5,195 nt of DNA from SIAJ01 sp036266155 (GCA_036266155.1 DATANR010000465.1:1-5195), one strand, 5' to 3'. Positions 1 through 5,195 are shown, counted from the first letter of the stretch. Notes: generated by a model not told the origin, from the sequence alone. Translations and numbers: made by a program.

Positions 1-1
1 C

Positions 2-121
2 ACCAAGCCGATGATCATCCGCCGCACCAATCGCTGGCTGCGGCGCAACGAGCTGGCGCGGTACTATCACCATCGCGCGCGTAACGCCATACCACCATTG
101 AAGAACGAACAGCGACGGTAG
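2..121 (+). CDS. C-terminal tail of an unrecognised protein (5' end outside window)
   Basis: An open frame enters from the left edge and runs 39 codons to a TAG at 119-121. About 30 of 39 third codon positions are G or C, which fits real coding sequence in this GC-rich DNA. The peptide is very basic and rich in Arg, with RRTNRWLRRNELARYYHH in its first half and a polar Lys/Arg end. I see no membrane segment or catalytic motif and do not recognise the family. It is the only plus-strand gene and is convergent with the lipoprotein gene, whose stop lies 50 bases further on. The gap (122-171) holds no convincing terminator, only a 4-bp GCCA/TGGC stem. It could be a chance open frame, since only 40 codons are visible. 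Confidence 0.5.
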   Translation, partial: TKPMIIRRTNRWLRRNELARYYHHRARNAIPPLKNEQRR

Positions 122-171
122 CTAGACAGTAGAACTACGCAATCCCGCCAGTGAGTTTGGCAACCTTACGA

Positions 172-591
172 TCACTTGCTCTTCAATTCCAGCGGCACAT
201 CGTTGCCGCCGCCCTTGACCGCGACTTTCAGATCGGTGGAGTCTTTGCTCGCGTATTTGTCCGGCGTCAGCCGCTTTGGCGCCGTGGGCGCCTTCTTGGG
301 ATCGGCGGCCTGGGCCGAGCTGAGAGTCTCTGTTGCCACCACGGTCACGACATAGTCGCCTGGCGGCACCGAGCGATCATTGCCGATCGCCAACTCGTAT
401 TTGCCGTCGGCGCTAATGGTGCCAACCGCCGATGGCCCGCCATTCACCGGATGAAACGTTACGGTACCCGACTGGAGCGGCGCGCCGTCGAGCGTTACCT
501 TACCACTGACGGAGCCGCCGCTGCTGCAACCCGTGACGAACAGGCTCAGGACGACGGCCCCAAGGACCGTCGCCGAATTGCGCTGAAACAC
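172..591 (-). CDS. Small lipoprotein with carboxypeptidase-regulatory-like (transthyretin-like) domain
   Basis: Predicted exported lipoprotein of 139 residues. The N-terminus has a basic start (Arg4), a hydrophobic stretch at about 8-19 and the lipobox VTGC with Cys22 as the lipidation site. Ser at +2 does not match an inner-membrane retention signal. Residues 28-88 have the beta-sandwich pattern of regulatory-like domains: VSGKVTLDGAPL, then GTVTFHP, DGKYEL and PPGDYVVTV. The tail has the planctomycete pattern with PDKYASKDSTDLKVAV near 110-125. I chose the GTG at 591-589: it has GGGAG seven bases upstream and sits just before the signal peptide. An ATG at 645 in the same frame would overlap the upstream DUF1559 gene by 40 bases and place 18 polar residues before the signal. 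It lies 14 bases after the DUF1559 stop, so co-transcription is likely. The partner and exact role are unknown. Confidence 0.88.
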   Translation of the reverse strand: MFQRNSATVLGAVVLSLFVTGCSSGGSVSGKVTLDGAPLQSGTVTFHPVNGGPSAVGTISADGKYELAIGNDRSVPPGDYVVTVVATETLSSAQAADPKKAPTAPKRLTPDKYASKDSTDLKVAVKGGGNDVPLELKSK

Positions 592-598
592 GTTGTTA

Positions 599-603
599 CT
601 CCC
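599..603 (-). promoter_or_regulatory. Ribosome binding site for the lipoprotein GTG start
   Basis: GGGAG on the minus strand lies 7 bases before the GTG at 591, inside the short gap after the DUF1559 stop. It decides the start codon in favour of GTG over the in-frame upstream ATG at 645. Confidence 0.65.
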
Positions 604-605
604 GT

Positions 606-1538
606 TTAGTCTGGCGTCGCGACTTCGCCGCCGGCTTTCGTGCACATGGCCCGATAGGTCGTGAAGTCGATTGTCTGGCGAATGAACCGCACGCTGCCGT
701 CACCAAGGAGAAAATTCACACCGCCCGGATGCAGGCTGCGGAACGACATGACGATCGGCCAGTTGTCCGGGTCCGGCGGCTTCGGAAAGAAGTTCGGCGG
801 CTGATGGCAACTCGCGTAGTCGCCGTTCGAGTAATAGAGCGCCGAGTGGTGATTGTGGAACGGCACATCCTCGCCGACGAAAAATGTATTCGACAACCCA
901 TCCGCGACGATCGCCAGCGGCTGCTTCGTCTGGTAGGAGTTGCGATAGAAGACCCCGGGGCAATTGGGGGTGTAGTGGCAATCGTTCGGCGCCCCGGTCC
1001 CCGCTCCGCCCATGCGATTGTCGCCGATGACGCCCTTATAGTTCGTGATGGCCGAGGGGATCGGATTCCACTGGTAGTTGAACGTTGCCGTCGTTTTCGG
1101 GCTCATGCCATCCGAGGGGCAGCGCAAGATCTGCAGCACCGTCGTTGCCCACGGCTGCATGTTGCTGCCCGGCAACGAATCCGGCGCGTAACTGAAGAAA
1201 GCCTGAGTCTTGGTGATTTCGAGCTTGTTCGACAGGTTGTCCTGCTCCAGGAACGGCAAACATTCCGTGATCCAACCGCGGCCGTGCAGGATCTGGCCCG
1301 GCGGTGGCGACCCCTCGGGCCAGGGGCTGACGCTATAAGGCAGATAGCCGTTCTGGTCGTGGTAGTTGTGAATGGCGAGGCCGAGTTGCTTGAGGTTGTT
1401 GGAGCACTTCATCCGGTTCGCTGCTTCGCGGATCTTCTGCACCGCGGGAAGAAGCAGGCCGATCAGAATCGCGATGATGGCGATGACGACGAGCAATTCG
1501 ATCAAGGTGAACGCCAGGCGGGTACGAGGCCGAAGCAT
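606..1538 (-). CDS. DUF1559 (SBP_bac_10) type IV pilin-like protein
   Basis: A 310-residue protein of the large planctomycete DUF1559 family, whose function is still poorly known; members are thought to be exported pseudopilin-like envelope proteins. Residues 1-9 are a basic leader. Residues 10-14 (FTLIE) are the prepilin methylation motif with the conserved Glu at +5, followed by a hydrophobic helix to about residue 33. The family block QKIREAANRMKCSNNLKQLG follows at about 34-53, then AIHNYHD. Near the C-terminus, His270 followed by nine residues and Asp280-Gly281 forms the H-X9-DG motif, and AGGEV near 302-306 is the usual ending. The residue before the peptidase cut is Ala9 instead of the classic Gly, a tolerated variant. 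The ATG start has GGAGG seven bases upstream. Length and ends look complete. The lipoprotein gene follows 14 bases downstream. A possible promoter lies in the 105-base gap upstream. Confidence 0.97.
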   Translation of the reverse strand: MLRPRTRLAFTLIELLVVIAIIAILIGLLLPAVQKIREAANRMKCSNNLKQLGLAIHNYHDQNGYLPYSVSPWPEGSPPPGQILHGRGWITECLPFLEQDNLSNKLEITKTQAFFSYAPDSLPGSNMQPWATTVLQILRCPSDGMSPKTTATFNYQWNPIPSAITNYKGVIGDNRMGGAGTGAPNDCHYTPNCPGVFYRNSYQTKQPLAIVADGLSNTFFVGEDVPFHNHHSALYYSNGDYASCHQPPNFFPKPPDPDNWPIVMSFRSLHPGGVNFLLGDGSVRFIRQTIDFTTYRAMCTKAGGEVATPD

Positions 1539-1545
1539 CGGACGC

Positions 1546-1550
1546 CCTCC
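1546..1550 (-). promoter_or_regulatory. Strong Shine-Dalgarno of the DUF1559 gene
   Basis: GGAGG on the minus strand, 7 bases before the ATG at 1538. It is the best ribosome binding site in the window and confirms the start at the prepilin leader. Confidence 0.75.
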
Positions 1551-1581
1551 AGGGTGGGAGGTGTGAAAAAGCAGTCCATGC

Positions 1582-1611
1582 GTTGTACATCACAAATGGA
1601 TGATGGGTCAA
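1582..1611 (-). promoter_or_regulatory. Possible sigma70-type promoter for the DUF1559-lipoprotein pair
   Basis: In the 105-base gap between the hydrolase stop and the DUF1559 start, the minus strand carries TTGACC at 1611-1606 (5 of 6 to the -35 consensus) and TACAAC at 1587-1582 (4 of 6 to the -10 consensus), separated by 18 bases. Transcription would begin near 1575 and leave a leader of about 37 bases with the GGAGG site. The box positions are seen directly; promoter activity is inferred, and such matches also arise by chance. No convincing terminator for the upstream operon was found in the same gap. Confidence 0.35.
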
Positions 1612-1643
1612 CCGAATTGTCTCGGCACGTTGCGCAATCGGGG

Positions 1644-2831
1644 TCATTTCTTTCCCGTGTCGCCGGCAATCTCCATGTGCGGCGTGCTCACGGTTAGGCC
1701 ACGCTCGTCGGTGACCGACAGGTAGAAAACGATCGGCCGATCCGCGGGAATCGTGGCGGAAGTCTTGCTTTCCGTCAATTCAGCCGCACGCGGCTTCCAT
1801 TCGCGCTTCGGCCATGGTCCGCTGGCGATCGCAAAATGTAAGTTGGCGGACTTCAGTTCACCAGTCACGCTCGCGGATGCCGTGTCTCCTTTGACAGTCA
1901 TTGCGCTGATCGTGGGTAGCTTGGTCCCCTTCTTGATGTGGCTGTCGATGAACGCATCCACTTCACTGAACGTCCAGATGTGGCCGTGCGGCAAGCGCTC
2001 GTGAATCGAAAGCGTCTTCGGCGCCTTCACCAGCTCAAAACATTTGCGGTAACTATCGAGGGGATAGGCAAAGTCGTTGGTGCCATTCAGAAACAGGATG
2101 GGGCACTTCACGCCAGGAAGGTAAATTGACGGATCAAAGGTCTTCACCCACTGATCGCGGCGACCGGCCGGGAAGCCGTCGAGCCGCGGTTTCCAGACGC
2201 TGTTGTCATGCAGGAAGCCGCAGCCATATACCGGGACGGCCGCCTTGAAGCGATGATCGAGCCCGGCAACGATACACGTCAAGTAGCCGCCCCAACTGAT
2301 CCCGGTCACGGCCGCGCGATCCTTGTCGACTTCGGGAAACGACGCGAGCAGCGTGTGGCTGCGCAGTACGGCGGCGACGGCATGATAAGTCCACATGTCG
2401 CGCACGGTCTTGTCATCGAACTCGCCGAACTTGGTATCGTCGCTTTGGTCCGGTCCGCCGTCGGCGAGGCGGCCCGTCGGACCATTGCCCGCGAGGTCCA
2501 TCGCGAGAGCGCAATAGCCGCGGGCCGCCCAATGCTCGGCCCACGCGTTGAACGCCTTGCCGCCGCCGCCGTGAACGAGCACCACAGCCGGAAACGGCCC
2601 TTCGCCCGCCGGCTTTGCATAGTAGGCGAACACACGGGTCGGCTTGCCCTTGAATGGTTCGCCTGAGTAGAAGACCTCACGCACCTTGCCGTTGTCCGTG
2701 CCCCACTCGGGCTTGATCGGCGTCGTCTGCAATGCCTTGACGTCCCACGGGCCGGTGGTGGCCGATTCGCCAACGACGAAGCCTGGAACGAAAAGTACGA
2801 GTGCCAGAACAGCAAGGCGTGCGTGCAACAT
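1644..2831 (-). CDS. Secreted alpha/beta hydrolase (dienelactone hydrolase / acetylxylan esterase-like)
   Basis: A 395-residue predicted exported serine hydrolase, likely an esterase. Residues 1-21 form a signal peptide (hydrophobic 6-20, small residues before GES). The hydrolase core spans about 45-302. An oxyanion-loop HGGGG starts at His87. The nucleophile elbow GISWGGY places Ser179 as nucleophile. NGTNDFAYP gives Asp253 as acid, and PHGH gives His282 or His284 as base. This is the complete order Ser-Asp-His. After about residue 305 comes an extra region of some 85 residues with alternating beta-type pattern (LHFAIASGPWPKREW, later PIVFYLSVTDERGL), probably a beta-sandwich, placing the protein close to the PhoPQ-related or AXE1-like group of planctomycete hydrolases. 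The ATG has AGGAAG seven bases upstream. It is last in the probable operon, 16 bases after the DUF1080 stop. The substrate is unknown; an acetylated or esterified carbohydrate is a guess. Confidence 0.94.
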   Translation of the reverse strand: MLHARLAVLALVLFVPGFVVGESATTGPWDVKALQTTPIKPEWGTDNGKVREVFYSGEPFKGKPTRVFAYYAKPAGEGPFPAVVLVHGGGGKAFNAWAEHWAARGYCALAMDLAGNGPTGRLADGGPDQSDDTKFGEFDDKTVRDMWTYHAVAAVLRSHTLLASFPEVDKDRAAVTGISWGGYLTCIVAGLDHRFKAAVPVYGCGFLHDNSVWKPRLDGFPAGRRDQWVKTFDPSIYLPGVKCPILFLNGTNDFAYPLDSYRKCFELVKAPKTLSIHERLPHGHIWTFSEVDAFIDSHIKKGTKLPTISAMTVKGDTASASVTGELKSANLHFAIASGPWPKREWKPRAAELTESKTSATIPADRPIVFYLSVTDERGLTVSTPHMEIAGDTGKK

Positions 2832-2847
2832 GGGAACGCTTCCTGAT

Positions 2848-3399
2848 CTACTTGATTTCCTTCAGCCGAATGTTGCGATACTCCATCTGCCCGCGGTCGG
2901 CTTCGAGGCCGATGCCGCCCGTCGCCGGGACCTTCAAGGCCGCTTCGAGCACTTCGCCGTTGCAGGTGCAGTGAGCGGTCGTGCCCTTCACGACGACGAT
3001 GATCTCGTTCCAATCCTGCGGCTTGTACTTCTTCAGCATCTTGTATGGCCCGGCGACGAGGTAATCGCGGACCTGCAATTGCGGTTCGCGGACGAACAGG
3101 CCGCTGTCGGCATTCACTTCGGCGCGGAACTCGAGCTTCAGTTCAAAGTCGTTCGGAAACCTGGCCGTGGTCCAAAGCTGCTTGATGCCCTTGCCCGCGT
3201 TGACAATGATCTTGCCATCCTTGGCCGTGTAGCGCTTGTCGTCCGACTCGGTCTTGCCGTCGAACTTCTCGCCAGACTTGTAGCCCCAGCCGGTCAGGTC
3301 CTTGCCGTTGAACAGCTCGATGACCGCTGGCTCAGCAGCTCGGCCGCTTGCGGCGAAGCACGCGACTGTGAACAGGCTCAGGAGAGTAATTCGCACCAT
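2848..3399 (-). CDS. DUF1080 (3-keto-disaccharide hydrolase domain) secreted protein
   Basis: A 183-residue single-domain protein of the DUF1080 family (PF06439), a concanavalin-like beta-jelly-roll abundant in Planctomycetota and Bacteroidota. Some members hydrolyse 3-keto-glycosides. Residues 1-21 are a signal peptide, with probable cleavage near GRA/AEP; Cys14 makes a poor lipobox (TVAC), so a lipoprotein is less likely. Family marks in order: LFNGKDLTGW (29-38), DFELKLEFR (84-92), DSGLFVR (98-104), DWNEI (129-133) and the closing GGIGLEADRG followed by MEYRNIRLKEI. At about 160 mature residues it is one minimal domain without fusion partners. I chose the ATG at 3399; a TTG at 3411 in the same frame has no ribosome binding site, whereas GAGAA lies 5 bases before the ATG. 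It follows the aldolase stop by 38 bases and precedes the hydrolase by 16. The exact substrate cannot be read from sequence. Confidence 0.94.
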   Translation of the reverse strand: MVRITLLSLFTVACFAASGRAAEPAVIELFNGKDLTGWGYKSGEKFDGKTESDDKRYTAKDGKIIVNAGKGIKQLWTTARFPNDFELKLEFRAEVNADSGLFVREPQLQVRDYLVAGPYKMLKKYKPQDWNEIIVVVKGTTAHCTCNGEVLEAALKVPATGGIGLEADRGQMEYRNIRLKEIK

Positions 3400-3437
3400 G
3401 GAAGTTCTCAAAGGGTGACAAAGTCATTCCGGCTTTC

Positions 3438-4190
3438 TTATCGCGCCCGCAACTCGTCGAGCGCGGCTCGCGCGCCTTTCCACAAATACATCGTGTCCGT
3501 CGACAACACGATCAAATTCGCACCGCGATCCAGATGCGTGCAGGCGCTCGCCGCATCCGGCGCAAAAGCGCCCCAGGCCATTCCGCGTTCATTGCACATC
3601 TTGGCCAGCGACTCGATGACGGCAACGACGTCCGGATGTGCAATCTGCCCCGGCCAGCGCATGCTCGCGGAAAGGTCGTAGGGCCCGACGATGATGCCGT
3701 CGACGCCGGGGACGGCCAGGATGTCGTTCGCGTGCGGGATCGCGTCGATGTGCTCGATTTGCAGAATCACGGCAACGTGGTCGTTCGCGGAGGTCACGCA
3801 TTCCTGGATTGCCATCCCATAGCGCTGCGCGCGTGCGATGCCGACGCTGCGGATCCCAGCCGGCGGATACTTGGCCGCCGCCACCGCATTGCGCGCTTCT
3901 TCGGCCGAGCGGATTTGCGGCACGATCACGCCGTCACAGCCCAGGTCGAGGACCTGTTTGATAAAGACCGGGTCGTTCCACGGCACACGGACAATAGTCC
4001 CGACACGACCGGCCGCCGCGAGGATGTGTTGCTGGACCTGGCCCAGCGACAGTGCCGTGTGCTCCATGTCGAGCCAGAGCCAATCGAAGCCGGCCAGCGC
4101 GAACAGGTCGGCGATCTCCGGGGCGGCCAGCGTCACGAACGGGCCGAAGAGGACGTCACGCCGAAGTAAACGAGCCCGAAAATCGGTCAT
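3438..4190 (-). CDS. HpcH/HpaI-family class II aldolase (2-keto-3-deoxy acid aldolase)
   Basis: A 250-residue cytoplasmic metal-dependent aldolase that should split a 2-keto-3-deoxy (or 4-hydroxy-2-oxo) acid into pyruvate and an aldehyde. Visible family features: WLDMEHTALS with catalytic His44 (40-49), VRVPWND with the pyruvate-binding Arg68, GVIVPQIRSAEEA (87-99), QIEH with metal ligand Glu146, and GPYDLSASM with second ligand Asp172. The terminal WKGARAALDELRAR region is normal and length matches the family. It resembles 2-keto-3-deoxy-L-rhamnonate or 2,4-dihydroxyhept-2-enedioate aldolases, but substrate cannot be decided. I chose the ATG at 4190, with only a weak GAG about 7 bases upstream. 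An in-frame GTG at 4232 would add 14 residues translated from the inverted repeat and is unlikely. It is first in the probable three-gene operon with DUF1080 and the hydrolase. No signal peptide is present, unlike both neighbours. Confidence 0.94.
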   Translation of the reverse strand: MTDFRARLLRRDVLFGPFVTLAAPEIADLFALAGFDWLWLDMEHTALSLGQVQQHILAAAGRVGTIVRVPWNDPVFIKQVLDLGCDGVIVPQIRSAEEARNAVAAAKYPPAGIRSVGIARAQRYGMAIQECVTSANDHVAVILQIEHIDAIPHANDILAVPGVDGIIVGPYDLSASMRWPGQIAHPDVVAVIESLAKMCNERGMAWGAFAPDAASACTHLDRGANLIVLSTDTMYLWKGARAALDELRAR

Positions 4191-4211
4191 GGTCGCTCGT
4201 GGGAAGAATTC

Positions 4212-4289
4212 ACCACCGAGACTCAGAGACACAGAGAAGTCAAAAAAGAAACTGCATTTGTCTTCTCTGTGCCTCTGAGTCTCTGTGGT
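4212..4289. repeat. Long imperfect inverted repeat of CAGAG-type (intergenic palindromic element)
   Basis: Two 28-base arms, 4212-4239 and 4262-4289, are reverse complements at 26 of 28 positions, with a 22-base AT-rich loop between them. The two mismatches are at 4217/4284 and 4229/4272. The arms are low in complexity, nearly all A and G on one side (GAGACTCAGAGACACAGAGA at 4218-4237), so each also contains short internal direct repeats of CAGAG/AGAGACAC. It lies between the DUF1697 stop and the aldolase start, both on the minus strand. No T-run follows either arm, so it is not a standard intrinsic terminator, although RNA from either strand could fold strongly and affect end processing or aldolase translation. 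From memory, similar CACAGAG-rich palindromes occur scattered in intergenic regions of many environmental bacteria. The structure is seen directly; mobility and function are inference. Confidence 0.85.
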
Positions 4290-4355
4290 TAGGTTTGGAA
4301 GTTCCCGCTGACGCGCTCGCTTAGCCTAGGTCGTGACCGTCTGTACCCAGATGCT

Positions 4356-4913
4356 TTAAGATGCCGGGTACTTGGCGACCAGTTTACGAATGGTGGTCAC
4401 GTTGCGCGCCGTGTTCGCGACGCCGATCGTCCTGTTCAAGAGCGGCCACTTGACCGGCGAGTCGGTGGTCCTGCCGCGGCAAAGCCAGTACCACTCGCGT
4501 CCATGCGCTTGGAAGGCGTCCGTCGGCGAATCGAAGCCGGCGAGCTTGGTGATCTCCGCATCGGTAAGAGCACGACGCAGGAAGAAGACGTGGAGCGTGT
4601 GCTCGTCCAACTCTTTGGCCGCGAACGGCCGATGGTTGACGATCGCCGCCAGCTCGGCCGGCGTCCGCAGAAAGGTCTCGACCGCGTAGCCGAGCGACTT
4701 TTCGAGATGCTCCTCGATCCGCGTCTCCAGCTTGGCCACGTCCGCGGTCGATGTCTCGAAGATGACGTTGCCGCTGGCGATGAAGGTCGCGACGTTAGCG
4801 AACTTCAGATCGACGAAGAGTTGTCGCAGCTCATCCATCTTCAGCCGACGATTGCCGAGGTTGATGCCGCGAAGGAAGGCGACGTATTGCGTGGGTGCGG
4901 ACTTCTTGGCCAT
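4356..4913 (-). CDS. DUF1697 family protein
   Basis: A 185-residue cytoplasmic protein of the DUF1697 family, widespread and of unknown biochemical function. Recognition comes from YVAFLRGINLGNRRLKMDEL (10-29), TFIASGNVIFE (43-53), the helical TRIEEHLEKSLGY, the FAAKELDEHTLHVFFLRR segment near 97-114, and the closing TARNVTTIRKL (168-178). Length is normal for the family, with no signal peptide or membrane segment. The ATG is preceded by GAGGGGAAG, with GGAAG ten bases upstream; this site lies inside the last codons of the truncated reading frame upstream, which ends 7 bases before the ATG. That spacing suggests the gene was once read from an upstream promoter together with that partner. The nearby IS66 element may now separate it from its original promoter. 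It is followed by a 165-base gap with the inverted repeat, so it is probably separate from the aldolase operon. Confidence 0.95.
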   Translation of the reverse strand: MAKKSAPTQYVAFLRGINLGNRRLKMDELRQLFVDLKFANVATFIASGNVIFETSTADVAKLETRIEEHLEKSLGYAVETFLRTPAELAAIVNHRPFAAKELDEHTLHVFFLRRALTDAEITKLAGFDSPTDAFQAHGREWYWLCRGRTTDSPVKWPLLNRTIGVANTARNVTTIRKLVAKYPAS

Positions 4914-4920
4914 GCGGTTT

Positions 4921-5055
4921 CTACTTCCCCTCGGTGAACGACTTCAATTCGCGTATAACCGCTGCACCCCGCATCTGCTTGACCAGCCCAACATTGGCGG
5001 CGAACCAACTCTTGAGAGTAAATGGATCGACAGCGGCTTGACCATCAATTGCCTT
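4921..5055 (-). pseudogene. Truncated 3' remnant of a gene cut by the IS66 insertion
   Basis: On the minus strand, 44 codons run from the predicted end of the insertion sequence to a TAG at 4923-4921. The peptide reads KAIDGQAAVDPFTLKSWFAA, then NVGLVKQMRGAAVIRELKSF, then TEGK. It looks coding: WFAxNVGLVKQ followed by a short strand and ELKSFTxGK resembles, from memory, the end of exported beta-rich proteins in which WFAPGVGLVKQ-like and ELKSF segments form the last strands. The same frame is stopped by TGA at the IS side (just inside the element) and offers no plausible start except an internal ATG leaving 17 codons. It ends 7 bases before the DUF1697 ATG, typical operon spacing. I read it as the surviving tail of a gene whose 5' part lies beyond the element. 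The family guess is weak; the truncation is better supported. Confidence 0.55.
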
Positions 5056-5056
5056 C

Positions 5057-5195
5057 GTAACCGTTCACGGCCTTATGCGGGTAGCAGTGACGGTTGTTGT
5101 TTGCGATGGCGAGCGTTGTGGATGCATTGGGTGAGGAAGTCGAGCGCTTGACGATTTTGCAGGCGGCAACTGGCCACGATGGTGAGAATGCGTTC
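5057..5195 (-). mobile_element. End of an IS66-family insertion sequence (runs off the right edge)
   Basis: The transposase tail (5073-5195) identifies the family. The outer end is placed at 5057 because the plus strand there reads GTAACCGTTCACGG, beginning with GTAA as IS66-family terminal repeats usually do, and because the reading frame of the interrupted neighbour gene resumes immediately outside it. IS66 elements usually make 8-bp target duplications; if the boundary is right, TTGCCTTC at 5049-5056 should reappear at the other end, outside this window. The exact boundary is inference. Confidence 0.6.
5073..5195 (-). CDS. IS66-family transposase, C-terminal 40 residues
   Basis: An open minus-strand frame enters from the right edge and ends at TAA (5075-5073). 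The 40 residues contain ERILTIVASCRLQNRQALDF followed by an LTQCIHNARH helix and the PSLLPA ending. This matches the typical C-terminus of IS66 TnpC-type DDE transposases (ER-TVVATCR-Q-R-VLDFL ... PSLLP). The catalytic core lies outside the window, so whether the element is intact cannot be judged. The stop lies 16 bases inside the predicted element end. It is transcribed in the same direction as the remnant and DUF1697, so read-through from the element could feed DUF1697. Confidence 0.85.
   Translation of the reverse strand, partial: ERILTIVASCRLQNRQALDFLTQCIHNARHRKQQPSLLPA

Noticed and set aside
1606..1632. A CCGA/TCGG hairpin downstream of the hydrolase as its terminator
   Set aside because: The stem is only four base pairs and has no following T-run.
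729..1697. A 322-codon plus-strand open frame opposite DUF1559
   Set aside because: It is an antisense shadow: Val/Arg-rich low-information protein without motifs, running through the start region of a certain gene on the other strand.
2306..3013. A 235-codon minus-strand open frame in another frame of the hydrolase and DUF1080 genes
   Set aside because: Its Arg/Ser/Pro-rich composition is typical of an out-of-frame shadow; the genuine frames have complete motifs.
2686..3681. A 331-codon plus-strand open frame across DUF1080 and the aldolase
   Set aside because: It spans two well-identified minus-strand genes and the gaps between them; the product has no recognisable domain. Long antisense frames are expected in GC-rich DNA.
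3534..4169. A 211-codon plus-strand open frame opposite the aldolase
   Set aside because: It is a mirror of the aldolase codons, rich in Arg/Asp/Val, with no start signal or motif.
4218..4248. TTGACT on the minus strand near the repeat loop as a -35 box for the aldolase operon
   Set aside because: No -10-like hexamer is found at a suitable distance downstream; the following DNA is the CTCTGTG-type repeat arm.
4212..4289. The inverted repeat as a rho-independent terminator of DUF1697
   Set aside because: No T-run follows the stem on either strand, the loop is 22 bases, and the stem is not GC-rich at its base.
4212..4289. The repeat region as a CRISPR array
   Set aside because: There are only two arms, in inverted and not direct orientation, with a single loop and no spacer series.
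4732..5151. A 139-codon plus-strand open frame crossing the IS66 boundary
   Set aside because: It overlaps DUF1697, the remnant and the transposase tail, all on the minus strand, and crosses unrelated DNA segments.

Overview
The window looks like chromosomal DNA of a member of the phylum Planctomycetota, probably of the Pirellulales type. The strongest sign is a DUF1559 protein with a type IV pilin-like N-terminus and a C-terminal H-X9-DG motif, followed by a small lipoprotein with a carboxypeptidase-regulatory-like fold. This pair is highly characteristic of planctomycetes. The DUF1080 protein and the secreted alpha/beta hydrolase fit the same lineage. The DNA is GC-rich. No gene-free stretch exceeds 300 bases.

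Layout, left to right: (1) the C-terminal tail of an unrecognised plus-strand gene (2-121), convergent with everything else. (2) A minus-strand pair, DUF1559 pilin-like protein (606-1538) then lipoprotein (172-591), with a possible sigma70-type promoter near 1582-1611. (3) A tightly packed minus-strand set transcribed aldolase (3438-4190), DUF1080 protein (2848-3399), alpha/beta hydrolase (1644-2831), with gaps of 38 and 16 bases, so probably one operon. (4) A 165-base intergenic region (4191-4355) holding a long, nearly perfect inverted repeat (4212-4289). (5) A DUF1697 gene (4356-4913). (6) A 44-codon reading-frame remnant (4921-5055) that ends 7 bases before the DUF1697 start. (7) The end of an IS66-family insertion sequence with the last 40 codons of its transposase, running off the right edge.

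How the genes may work together: the aldolase, DUF1080 and hydrolase set suggests a small carbohydrate-breakdown unit. Two exported enzymes would act on glycosides or esters in the envelope, and a cytoplasmic class II aldolase would split a 2-keto-3-deoxy sugar acid. This is inference from family membership and gene order. The DUF1559 and lipoprotein pair is probably an envelope or surface unit of unknown role. The most notable local event is the IS66 insertion, which appears to have truncated a gene that once lay directly upstream of, and probably in operon with, DUF1697. I did not find a clearly new multi-gene system. The repeat, the insertion scar and the three-gene operon are the points most worth checking.
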